Part shown: positions 1 to 5,158 of the stretch, one piece after another
How positions within the stretch are numbered: position 1 is the first letter of the stretch
Layout of the letters: each line of letters opens with the position of its first letter
DNA from: VGDP01 sp040905845
GTDB lineage: Bacteria; Pseudomonadota; Alphaproteobacteria; SP197
DNA: 5,514 bases
NCBI GenBank assembly: GCA_040905845.1
Contig: JBBDQV010000123.1
Coordinates: 1 to 5,514, forward strand
Direction of reading: 5' to 3'
Program-made: the position numbers and the translations under genes
Notes under the pieces: generated by a model
The model's input: only the letters and a program-made list of their open reading frames with translations
The model's database searches: none
What the model was told of the DNA's origin: nothing

Positions 1-103
1 CCCCCTCGCGGCACCACTTCCAGCACACCGCGGCGCCAATCTCCAGATACAAGGGGTCGCGCGCCTGCCCTCGGGCATCGACCCGAGGGTCCGCGCGTCG
101 CAT
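1..103 (-). CDS. Small unrecognised protein, N-terminal part only (runs off left edge)
   Basis: An ATG at 103-101 on the minus strand opens a frame that stays open for all 34 visible codons and leaves the window. An AAGGA ribosome binding site lies 8 bases upstream (complement of 112-116). The visible protein starts MRRADPRVDARG and continues with a DPLYLEIGAAV segment and a Cys-Trp-Lys-Trp-Cys cluster near residues 27-31. I do not recognise the family. The cysteine pair could bind metal or form a disulfide, but that is speculation. The gene begins 25 bases after the stop of the DNA glycosylase on the same strand, so co-transcription is likely. A perfect inverted repeat lies inside codons 5-12, which could instead mean that this is a non-coding 3' region of the glycosylase transcript. 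The good ribosome binding site and the unbroken frame favour coding. Confidence 0.5.
   Translation of the reverse strand, partial: MRRADPRVDARGQARDPLYLEIGAAVCWKWCREG
68..89. repeat. Perfect inverted repeat (8-bp arms, 6-base loop)
   Basis: CCCTCGGG (68-75) is exactly complementary to CCCGAGGG (82-89) across a 6-base loop. It lies downstream of the glycosylase gene and inside the first codons of the small ORF at the left edge. There is no T-tract after it on the minus strand, so it is not a classical intrinsic terminator. It could be a processing or attenuation hairpin, or a chance result of GC-rich coding sequence. Confidence 0.45.
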
Positions 104-128
104 GAGTCGTTTCCTTGGTGCGCCGGTC

Positions 129-746
129 TCAATAGCTCACCGGCAAGGGATCCAGGCTGCGCCACAGATACCACGTCGCGACCGAGCGCCACGGCCGCCA
201 GGTCTCGGCGAGCGCGGCGACGTCGGCCTTGGCGATCGGGTAGTCGCGGCCATAGTGGTGCGCCACCGCGCGCCGCAGCCCGATGTCGTCGAGCGGCAGC
301 ACGTCGGGCCGCATCAGGTTGAAGATCAGGAACATCTCGGCGGTCCAGCGGCCGATGCCGCGCACCAGGGTCAGCTCGGCGATGACCTCGTCGTCGGCCA
401 TGCCGCGCCAGCGGGCGGGCTCGACCGCGCCGGCCAGGAACCGCGCGCCGAGATCGGCGAGGTAAACTGCCTTCTGGCGTGACATCCCGGCTTCGCGCAG
501 CGCCTCCGGCGCCGCTCGGGCGAGCATCGCCGGCGTCACGGCGCCGAGCGCGCCTTCGAGACGTCGCCACAGCGCCTCGGCCGCCTTGACCGAGATCTGC
601 TGGCCGACGATCGAGCGGGCGAGGGTGATGAACGGATCGTCGCGGCTCGCCAGCCGCTCGCCGGGATAGCGCGCGATCACGGCGCCGAGCACGCCATCGC
701 GCGCGCCGAGCTCGCGCTTGGCCTGGTTCCAGCGACGGGGCGTCAC
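129..746 (-). CDS. DNA-3-methyladenine glycosylase II (AlkA-type HhH-GPD family)
   Basis: Base-excision repair enzyme expected to remove alkylated purines such as 3-methyladenine from DNA in the cytoplasm. The 205-residue protein has the family signature SIVGQQISVKAA (about 45-56), the helix-hairpin-helix LTLVRGIGRWTAEMF (about 125-139) and the catalytic-aspartate loop LPLDDIGLRR (about 150-159, Asp153/Asp154). It ends in a conserved WRPWRSVATWYLWRSLD helix (about 183-199). It lacks the extra N-terminal domain of the E. coli AlkA type, as do the short bacterial homologues. I chose the GTG at 746 because GAGGA (complement of 754-758) sits 7 bases upstream and the VTPRRWNQAKREL start matches where homologues begin. 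A longer frame reaches a TTG at 824 but adds non-conserved sequence. The gene is divergent from the Sel1-repeat gene and is followed by a small ORF after 25 bases. The family is clear; the exact lesion range is not visible. Confidence 0.93.
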   Translation of the reverse strand: MTPRRWNQAKRELGARDGVLGAVIARYPGERLASRDDPFITLARSIVGQQISVKAAEALWRRLEGALGAVTPAMLARAAPEALREAGMSRQKAVYLADLGARFLAGAVEPARWRGMADDEVIAELTLVRGIGRWTAEMFLIFNLMRPDVLPLDDIGLRRAVAHHYGRDYPIAKADVAALAETWRPWRSVATWYLWRSLDPLPVSY

Positions 747-861
747 GATCGCATCCTCGGAAGCCGCTTCTCCTGTCGCGACGGACCATCCATGTCTGGA
801 CACCCGCCGTCGGTCCCTGAACAATGGGTGCCCGCCCCATGAATACCCTGTGGGAGGCTGC
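747..861. promoter_or_regulatory. Divergent intergenic region between glycosylase and Sel1-repeat genes
   Basis: This 115-base gap separates two outward-facing genes, so it should hold the promoters of both. I see ribosome binding sites at each end (complement of 754-758, and 852-857) but no convincing pair of -35 and -10 boxes on either strand. A small near-palindrome TGTCTGGACA (793-802) is the only dyad of note and is too short to call an operator. Confidence 0.4.
852..857 (+). promoter_or_regulatory. Ribosome binding site that decides a TTG start
   Basis: GGGAGG lies 4 bases before the TTG at 862. The same motif at the same spacing precedes the GTG start of the next gene (2123-2128), which supports both unusual starts. 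Starting at this TTG gives a textbook signal peptide, whereas the other in-frame starts upstream put a long non-conserved tail before it. Confidence 0.65.
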
Positions 862-2160
862 TTGGTCCAAGGTCTCCGCCGCGCCGCGCTGGTCGTCGCC
901 CTGGTCGCGCTGACCGGCGTCGCGCGCGCCGATTACGCCGCCGGCTGGATCGCGCTCGAGCGCGGCGATCCCCAGGCGGCGCTCGCGGCGTGGCGCGCCG
1001 ACGCCGAGGCCGGCGACTTGGACCTGCAGTTCAACATCGGCGCGCTCTACGAGAGCGGAGCGCTCGGCCGGCCCGACTACGGCAAGGCGGCGACCTGGTA
1101 CCGTCGGGCGGCGGAACGGCACCTCGGCGCCGCGGCGGTGCGGCTCGCGCGCCTCGCCGCGCTCGGCTTCGTCGAGGACGACGATTCCCAGGCGGCCGTC
1201 GACATGGTGCGCCAGGCCGCCGAGCGCGGCTCGGCCGAGGCGATGGTGGCGCTCGGCGCGGCGCACGAGGCGGGTCGCGGCGTGCCGAAGGACGAAGCTC
1301 GCGCCGTCGCGCTCTACCGCCGCGCGGCCGAGCTGGGGCACCAGCGCGGCGCCTATGGGCTCGCCCGCGCGTACGCCCACGGCATGGGCGTCGCCCGCGA
1401 CCTCGCCGAGGCCGAGCGCTGGTATCGGCGCGCCGCCGAGGCTGGCGTGCCCGAGGCCCAGAACAACCTGGGATACCTCTACGAGCACGGCCAGGGCGTC
1501 GCGCCCGATCCCGCGCGCGCTCTCGAGTGGTACCGCCGCGCGGCCCGCTCGGGTCTCACGATCGCCCAGGTCAACCTCGGCATGCTGTACGAGGCCGGCA
1601 CCGGGGTCGCCCGCGACGACGGCGAGGCGGTGCGCTGGTTCCGCTTGGCGGCGCGCCAGGGCGACGGCGCCGGGCAGCTGCGCCTCGCGCTCCATTACGC
1701 CAACGGCCTCGGCGTCGAGCGCGACGCGACGTTCGCCTACGCTTGGTTCGACATGGCCGCGCGCGCGGCCGAGCGCGCCGTCGCGGCCCACGCGGTGCAT
1801 GCGCGCGCGCTGCTCGCGGCCAGACTCACGCCCGAGGAACTGGCGCTCGCCGTTGCCCGCGCCGGCGACCTCTGGCTCGCGTTCCGCGGCCGGCGGGTGC
1901 GCTCGGGCGTCGCGCCCGTGCCGACCGAGGCGCTCGGCTTTAACGAGCTGTTCGTCCAGCGCGGGCTCGCCCTGCTCGGCTACTACGGCGGCACCGTGGA
2001 CGGCATCGCTGGCTCCGGCACGGCTCGGGCGGTCCGGGCGTTCCAAGGCGACGCGGGCCTCGCGGTCGACGGCGCGATCGGCGAGACGCTGCTCGCCGCC
2101 CTGCGGCGGGCCGTGGCGGCCAGGGAGGCGGCGTGGGACCGATCACGATCACCTATCTGA
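862..2160 (+). CDS. Secreted Sel1-repeat protein with C-terminal peptidoglycan-binding domain
   Basis: The 432-residue protein, read from a TTG start, opens with a signal peptide: basic MVQGLRR, hydrophobic AALVVALVALTGV, and an Ala-Arg-Ala site predicting cleavage between residues 23 and 24. Seven Sel1-like repeats of about 36 residues follow (about 53-305). The second and seventh are degenerate; the best copies carry NLGYLYEHGQGV...WYRRAA. A linker leads to a PG_binding_1 domain (about 361-419) with the typical LLGYYGGTVDGIAGSGTARAVRAFQ core. Sel1 repeats make protein-protein contacts and PG_binding_1 domains bind the cell wall, so a periplasmic scaffold or envelope-stress partner is the likely role. 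No catalytic domain is seen. The end overlaps the next gene by 28 bases, implying translational coupling. Family calls are firm; the precise function is unknown. Confidence 0.88.
   Translation: MVQGLRRAALVVALVALTGVARADYAAGWIALERGDPQAALAAWRADAEAGDLDLQFNIGALYESGALGRPDYGKAATWYRRAAERHLGAAAVRLARLAALGFVEDDDSQAAVDMVRQAAERGSAEAMVALGAAHEAGRGVPKDEARAVALYRRAAELGHQRGAYGLARAYAHGMGVARDLAEAERWYRRAAEAGVPEAQNNLGYLYEHGQGVAPDPARALEWYRRAARSGLTIAQVNLGMLYEAGTGVARDDGEAVRWFRLAARQGDGAGQLRLALHYANGLGVERDATFAYAWFDMAARAAERAVAAHAVHARALLAARLTPEELALAVARAGDLWLAFRGRRVRSGVAPVPTEALGFNELFVQRGLALLGYYGGTVDGIAGSGTARAVRAFQGDAGLAVDGAIGETLLAALRRAVAAREAAWDRSRSPI
2122..2128 (+). promoter_or_regulatory. Ribosome binding site for the GTG start of the cyclodeaminase-family gene
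   Basis: AGGGAGG lies inside the 3' end of the Sel1-repeat gene and 4 bases before the GTG at 2133. It supports this start over later in-frame ATG codons, because the conserved N-terminal strand follows directly. Confidence 0.65.
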
Positions 2161-3134
2161 GCGGGCCGGACGTCGCGGCTCTGGCCATGGTCGACGACGA
2201 GATCCTCGGCGCGGTCGAGGACGGGCTGATCGCCCAAGGCCGCAAGGTCACGGTCATCGAGCCCCGCGTGCATCTGGTGCCCGACCCCGCGATCGAGGGG
2301 CATTTCAACGTGCTGCGCGGCGCGATCCGTACCCGGCGCCTCGCCGGAGTCAAGGTGGTCGGCGACTTCCACGGCAACTACGCCCACGGGCTGCCCTCGG
2401 AAATGGGGCTTATCTGCCTGTTCGATTCGACCAACGGCACGCCGCGCGCGGTCGTCGACGCGACCGCGATCACGGCCATGCGCACCGGCGCGCTGACCGC
2501 GATCGGTGCCAAGCACCTGGCCCGGCGCAATTCCCGCGTGCTCGGCCACGTCGGCGCGCGCGGCAGCGCCTACTGGAACGTCCGGCTGATCGCGAAGCTG
2601 TTCGATCTTTCCGAGATCCGCGTCCATTCCCGCCGCCCCGAAAGCCGGGCGGCGTTCGCCGAGACGCTCCGGCGCGACCTCGGCCGCGACATCCTCGTGT
2701 GCGAGGACTGGCGCGGTTGTCTCGAGGGCGCCGACATCATGGTCGAGGCCTCGCGGCTGTCCCGGCCGGAGCCCTTGTTCAGGACCGCGTGGGTCAAGAA
2801 AGGCGCGCTGGTCGTGCCCTACGGCACCAAGAGCGCGCTCGAGCTCACGCTGACCGACGTGATGGACAAGATCGTCGTCGACGACTGGGGCCAGGCGCGC
2901 AGCGGCGCGCTCGGGAGCTTGCGCGCCCACGTCGACAGCGGCCGGCTGAGCGAGGCCAATCTCCACGCCGAGCTCGCCGACATCGTGGTCGGGCGCCTGC
3001 CCGGGCGCGAGCGGGACGATGAGACGATCCTGTTCTGGCACCGCGGGCTCTCGCTCAGCGACATCGCGCTCGCCGACGCCATGCTCGCCAAGGCCCGCCG
3101 CATGGGCATTGGCCACACGCTGCCGTATGCGTGA
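2133..3134 (+). CDS. Ornithine cyclodeaminase / mu-crystallin family protein (NAD(P)-dependent, substrate unknown)
   Basis: The 333-residue length and layout match the OCD/mu-crystallin family, which includes ornithine cyclodeaminase, alanine dehydrogenases and ketimine reductases. The substrate half is recognisable: Lys74 in GVKVVGDF, GNYAHGLPSEMG, LFDSTNGTPRAVVDATAIT and the carboxylate-binding Arg117 in MRTGAL. The Rossmann segment at 136-149 reads VLGHVGARGSAYWN, where the family usually has GxGxQA, so the second glycine and the glutamine are replaced. In the loop where ornithine cyclodeaminase carries its catalytic Asp (family pattern VGADSPGK), this protein reads VVPYGTKSALEL (227-238), aligning Gly231 with that Asp. 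Classical ornithine cyclization is therefore doubtful; an imine reductase or amino-acid dehydrogenase is possible. It overlaps the Sel1-repeat gene by 28 bases and probably shares its transcript. Confidence 0.85.
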   Translation: MGPITITYLSGPDVAALAMVDDEILGAVEDGLIAQGRKVTVIEPRVHLVPDPAIEGHFNVLRGAIRTRRLAGVKVVGDFHGNYAHGLPSEMGLICLFDSTNGTPRAVVDATAITAMRTGALTAIGAKHLARRNSRVLGHVGARGSAYWNVRLIAKLFDLSEIRVHSRRPESRAAFAETLRRDLGRDILVCEDWRGCLEGADIMVEASRLSRPEPLFRTAWVKKGALVVPYGTKSALELTLTDVMDKIVVDDWGQARSGALGSLRAHVDSGRLSEANLHAELADIVVGRLPGRERDDETILFWHRGLSLSDIALADAMLAKARRMGIGHTLPYA

Positions 3135-3148
3135 CGGCCTGGAAACAC

Positions 3149-3198
3149 GTAGGGGCGGCCCCCGGGACGAAGTGCCCGGGGGCCAGATCCGCCCCTAC
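3149..3198. repeat. Large palindrome with flanking 7-base direct repeat (REP/MITE-like)
   Basis: Outer arms GTAGGGGCGG (3149-3158) and CCGCCCCTAC (3189-3198) are perfectly complementary. Inner arms CCCCCGGG (3159-3166) and CCCGGGGG (3175-3182) also pair, leaving an 8-base loop and a 6-base bulge on one side. TGGAAAC occurs directly on both sides (3140-3146 and 3204-3210). The structure starts 15 bases after the cyclodeaminase-family stop codon and may end that transcript, but it has no T-tract. GTAGGGGCGG-type palindromes are familiar as dispersed extragenic repeats in GC-rich bacteria. The direct repeats could be a target-site duplication. Confidence 0.75.
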
Positions 3199-3219
3199 AG
3201 CCGTGGAAACCGCGTGCGG

Positions 3220-3276
3220 CTATGCCGGCACGCGCAACGTCTCCTTCTCGACCCAGGCGAGCGTGTCGTCGAGCGC
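3220..3276 (-). pseudogene. Remnant: 3' end of a second class III aminotransferase gene
   Basis: On the minus strand this stretch encodes ALDDTLAWVEKETLRVPA followed by TAG. The intact aminotransferase downstream ends ALDDTLAWVEKEKLRVPA followed by TAG (3683-3739). The two 57-base stretches differ at 5 positions (91% identity), and 4 of the 5 changes are silent, leaving 17 of 18 residues identical. Similarity stops abruptly on both sides: before 3277 the frame reads unrelated sequence, and beyond the stop codon the flanks do not match. The excess of silent differences suggests that the fragment diverged while still part of a working paralogous gene, most of which was later deleted. It lies just upstream of the antitoxin gene, whose promoter it may now overlap. 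Confidence 0.85.
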
Positions 3277-3316
3277 GTGCGCTTGATGCGCCGGTTCGCG
3301 CGTGAAAGGATCGCGC

Positions 3317-3541
3317 ATGGCTTCCATGCTCTCCGATCTCCTCAGGCTTCCGCCTGACACGAGAGCCGAGCTCGCCGTGGCGCTGTGGGAGAGTCTTCCG
3401 GATGCGGCGCGCGAGGCCGCGCTGGCTCTGACGCCGGACGAGGCGACCGAGCTGGACCGGCGCTGGGCCGAGCACCTGGAGGATCCCGCCTCGGCGATGC
3501 CCTGGGACGGCGTACGAAAGAGGCTCGCGCGCGGGGAGTGA
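3317..3541 (+). CDS. Addiction-module antitoxin (Unstab_antitox / TIGR02574 type)
   Basis: The 74-residue protein has the layout of the small antitoxins that pair with RelE/ParE-type toxins. An N-terminal helix MASMLSDLLRLPPDTRAELA is followed by LWESLPD, an acidic middle with LDRRWAEHLEDP, and the typical C-terminal PWDGVRKRL motif that homologues show as PWEEVRxRL. I chose the ATG at 3317 because GAAAGGA (3304-3310) sits 6 bases upstream; a GTG at 3302 is also in frame but has no such site. Such antitoxins neutralise their toxin by direct binding. Here the toxin gene that should follow is reduced to a stub, so this looks like an orphan antitoxin that might act against a toxin encoded elsewhere, or be decaying. 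The family call rests on motif recognition. Confidence 0.8.
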   Translation: MASMLSDLLRLPPDTRAELAVALWESLPDAAREAALALTPDEATELDRRWAEHLEDPASAMPWDGVRKRLARGE

Positions 3542-3570
3542 TCCGACGCGTCTACCTCTTGGCGCTATAA
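3538..3570 (+). pseudogene. Toxin-gene stub after the antitoxin
   Basis: A GTG at 3538 overlaps the antitoxin stop in the GTGA arrangement usual for toxin-antitoxin pairs. It reads VIRRVYLLAL and then meets TAA at 3568. The first five residues resemble the start of a RelE/ParE-type toxin, but normal toxins of this class have about 90-100 residues. The break lies just before the inverted repeat at 3576, which suggests that a deletion or insertion removed the rest. With so few codons left, the assignment depends mainly on gene context. Confidence 0.45.
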
Positions 3571-3575
3571 CAAAT

Positions 3576-3644
3576 CCTCGTGCTGAGCTTGTCGAAGCAC
3601 GAGGGCCGGTGCATCGCCCATCCTTCGACAGGCTCAGGACGAGG
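3576..3644. repeat. Paired extragenic palindromic repeat between convergent genes
   Basis: Two 23-base arms (3576-3598 and 3622-3644) are inverted copies of each other with three mismatches. They carry the cores GCTGAGCTTGTCGAAG and CTTCGACAGGCTCAGGACGA. The left unit also folds on itself: CCTCGTGCT (3576-3584) pairs perfectly with AGCACGAGG (3596-3604). Elements with this core are widespread and multicopy in high-GC proteobacterial genomes, and their translated shadow gives the familiar 'PEPVEG' peptide. It lies between the 3' ends of the antitoxin and aminotransferase genes, where it could block convergent readthrough. No T-tract is present. Confidence 0.85.
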
Positions 3645-3682
3645 CGATCGGAGAGTCGGTTCTTTCGCTCGCCGGTGTGAGC

Positions 3683-5077
3683 CTACGCCGGAACGCGCAG
3701 CTTCTCCTTCTCGACCCAGGCAAGCGTGTCGTCGAGCGCCTTGGTCGCGCGGTCGAAGATCGCGTCGATGTCGGCCTCGGTCACGATCAGCGGCGGGCAG
3801 AACGCGAGAGAATCGTTGGCGAGCGGGCGGATCAGCAGCCCGTGCTCCTGGGCCCGGTCGGCGGCATAGGCGCCGACCTTTCTGGCGACCTCGAAGTTGC
3901 GCCGGCTCGCCTTGTCGGCGACGATTTCGAGCGCGCCGATCAGGCCGACGCCGCGCGCCTCGCCGGCGAGCGGGTGCGAGGCAAGCCCCTTGAGGCGCGC
4001 CTGGAACCGCTTGCCGACCTTCCTGACGTGGCCGACGATGTCGCGCTCCTCGTAGATCTTGAGGGTCTCGAGCGCGACCGCCGCGCACGCCGGGTGCCCC
4101 TGGTAGGTGTAGCCGGTGCCGAACACGCCGAGCTCGCCCGACAGCTTCTTGACCTGCTGGTAGACCTTGTCGTTGATCATCACCGCCGAGATCGGCAGGT
4201 ACGACGCCGACAGCTGCTTCGCGAAGGTCATCATGTCGGGCTTCAGGTCGTAGGTCTGGCTGCCGAACATGTTGCCGGTGCGCGCGAAGCCGCAGATCAC
4301 CTCGTCGGCGATGAACAGCACGTCGTGACGGCGCAGCACCTCCTGAATCTTGGCGAAATACGTGGCGGGAGGCACGATCACGCCGCCCGCGCCCATCACC
4401 GGCTCGGCGATGAAGCCCGCGACCGTCTCGGGGCCTTCGCGCTGGACCAGGGCCTCGAGGTTGTCGGCCATGCGGGTGGCGAAGTCCTCCTCGGACTCGC
4501 CCTCGGCGCCGAAGTGGTAGTAGTGCGGGCAGTCGGTGTGCAGGATGTTGGCGATCGGCAGGTCGAAGCCCGACTGGGCGTAGGGCAGCCCGGTCAGCGA
4601 GCCGGCGGCGACCGTGACGCCGTGATAGCCCTTGATGCGCGCGATGATCTTCTTCTTGCGCGGCCGGCCCATGGCGTTGTTCAAGTACCAGACTAGCTTG
4701 ACCACGGTGTCGTTGGCCTCGGAGCCCGAGTTGCCGAAGAACACCTTCGACATCGGCACCGGCGCCATCTTGATAAGCTTCTCGGCGAGGTCGATGACCG
4801 GGTTGGTCGAGCGGTGCGCGAAGTTGTGGTAGTAGGGCATGCGGCGGAGCTGCTCGGCCGCGGCCTTGACGAGCCGCTCCTCGTTGTAGCCGAGCGCGGT
4901 GCACCACAGGCCGGCCAGCCCCTCGATGTAGCGCTTGCCCTCGGTGTCGATGACGTGGATGCCTTCGCCGCGATCGATAATCAGCGGACCCTTGGTCTCG
5001 TGCGCGGCCGCGTTGGTATACGGATGGAGCACGTAGGCGATGTCGCGGGCGTGGGGCGAATTGGGCGCGAAGGGCAT
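3683..5077 (-). CDS. Class III (omega) aminotransferase, PLP-dependent
   Basis: The 464-residue enzyme should move an amino group from an amine or omega-amino acid to a keto acid such as pyruvate, in the cytoplasm. Fold-type I class III features are complete: GLAGLWC with Trp58, the phosphate-binding NSGSEAND (116-123), GYHG with PLP-stacking Tyr151, AEPVMGAGGVIVPP, DEVICGF with Asp258 for the pyridine nitrogen, MTFAKQLSASYLPI with the Schiff-base Lys287, and Arg417 in LLIRPLAND. Trp58, Asp258, Lys287 and Arg417 each lie within two positions of the Chromobacterium violaceum omega-transaminase residues Trp60, Asp259, Lys288 and Arg416, so this subgroup (pyruvate-linked amine, putrescine, beta-alanine or taurine aminotransferases) fits best. 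The exact amine donor cannot be read. The ATG at 5077 has GAGGAA 5 bases upstream. The gene is divergent from a RidA-like gene and has a structured leader. Confidence 0.95.
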   Translation of the reverse strand: MPFAPNSPHARDIAYVLHPYTNAAAHETKGPLIIDRGEGIHVIDTEGKRYIEGLAGLWCTALGYNEERLVKAAAEQLRRMPYYHNFAHRSTNPVIDLAEKLIKMAPVPMSKVFFGNSGSEANDTVVKLVWYLNNAMGRPRKKKIIARIKGYHGVTVAAGSLTGLPYAQSGFDLPIANILHTDCPHYYHFGAEGESEEDFATRMADNLEALVQREGPETVAGFIAEPVMGAGGVIVPPATYFAKIQEVLRRHDVLFIADEVICGFARTGNMFGSQTYDLKPDMMTFAKQLSASYLPISAVMINDKVYQQVKKLSGELGVFGTGYTYQGHPACAAVALETLKIYEERDIVGHVRKVGKRFQARLKGLASHPLAGEARGVGLIGALEIVADKASRRNFEVARKVGAYAADRAQEHGLLIRPLANDSLAFCPPLIVTEADIDAIFDRATKALDDTLAWVEKEKLRVPA

Positions 5078-5147
5078 GATGGTTCCTCGGATGTCGCGAT
5101 GGCGCGCCCGATGGGGCGCGAAGCCAAGGGGCGCGATGACGCGCCCC
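5063..5147 (-). promoter_or_regulatory. Structured leader of the aminotransferase mRNA with alternative pairing arms
   Basis: Read in transcript direction, the leader has four arms: GGGGCGCG (5147-5140), CGCGCCCC (5135-5128), CGCGCCCC (5120-5113) and GGGCGCG (5109-5103). Neighbours form two hairpins with 4-base loops, but the arms can exchange partners. A fifth arm, CGCGCCC (5069-5063), lies in codons 3-5 and is complementary to the fourth arm. That pairing would enclose the GAGGAA ribosome binding site (5088-5083) and the ATG. I recognise no known riboswitch class. GC-rich sequence yields such matches by chance, so a regulatory role is inference. Confidence 0.45.
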
Positions 5148-5158
5148 CGATCAGGCCG

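Noticed and set aside
747..824. Longer N-terminus of the DNA glycosylase from a TTG at 824
   Set aside because: The extra 26 residues are not family-like, and the GTG at 746 has a well-placed GAGGA and matches where homologues start.
718..861. Longer N-terminus of the Sel1-repeat protein from an ATG at 718
   Set aside because: It would overlap the divergent glycosylase gene and bury the signal peptide behind about 48 residues of non-conserved sequence.
839..913. Small ATG-started frame of 24 codons (MNTLWEAAWSK...) overlapping the start of the Sel1-repeat gene
   Set aside because: No ribosome binding site precedes the ATG and the peptide has no leader-peptide features. The TTG start at 862 in the other frame has both a ribosome binding site and a signal peptide.
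1753..1812. Alternating GCGCGC tracts that might form Z-DNA
   Set aside because: They encode Ala-Arg runs in a GC-rich gene and follow codon bias; nothing sets them apart from the background.
990..1943. Long open frame (317 codons) on the plus strand inside the Sel1-repeat gene
   Set aside because: It is extremely Arg/Gly/Ala-rich with no family resemblance, and lies in another frame of a clearly real gene whose Sel1 repeats are conserved. It is a GC-content shadow.
1355..3022. Very long plus-strand open frame (555 codons) spanning two genes
   Set aside because: It is an off-frame reading of the Sel1-repeat and cyclodeaminase-family genes with low-complexity Arg/Ala/Pro composition and no domain.
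1983..3116. Minus-strand open frame (377 codons) opposite the cyclodeaminase-family gene
   Set aside because: It is an antisense shadow of a well-supported enzyme, with no recognisable motif.
3677..4696. Plus-strand open frame (339 codons) opposite the aminotransferase
   Set aside because: It is an antisense shadow with a skewed composition and no family match, while the minus-strand aminotransferase has all catalytic motifs.
3552..4907. Minus-strand open frame (451 codons) overlapping the aminotransferase
   Set aside because: It is an off-frame shadow. Its C-terminus with PEPVEG and CFDKLSTR is the familiar translation of the extragenic repeat at 3576-3644.
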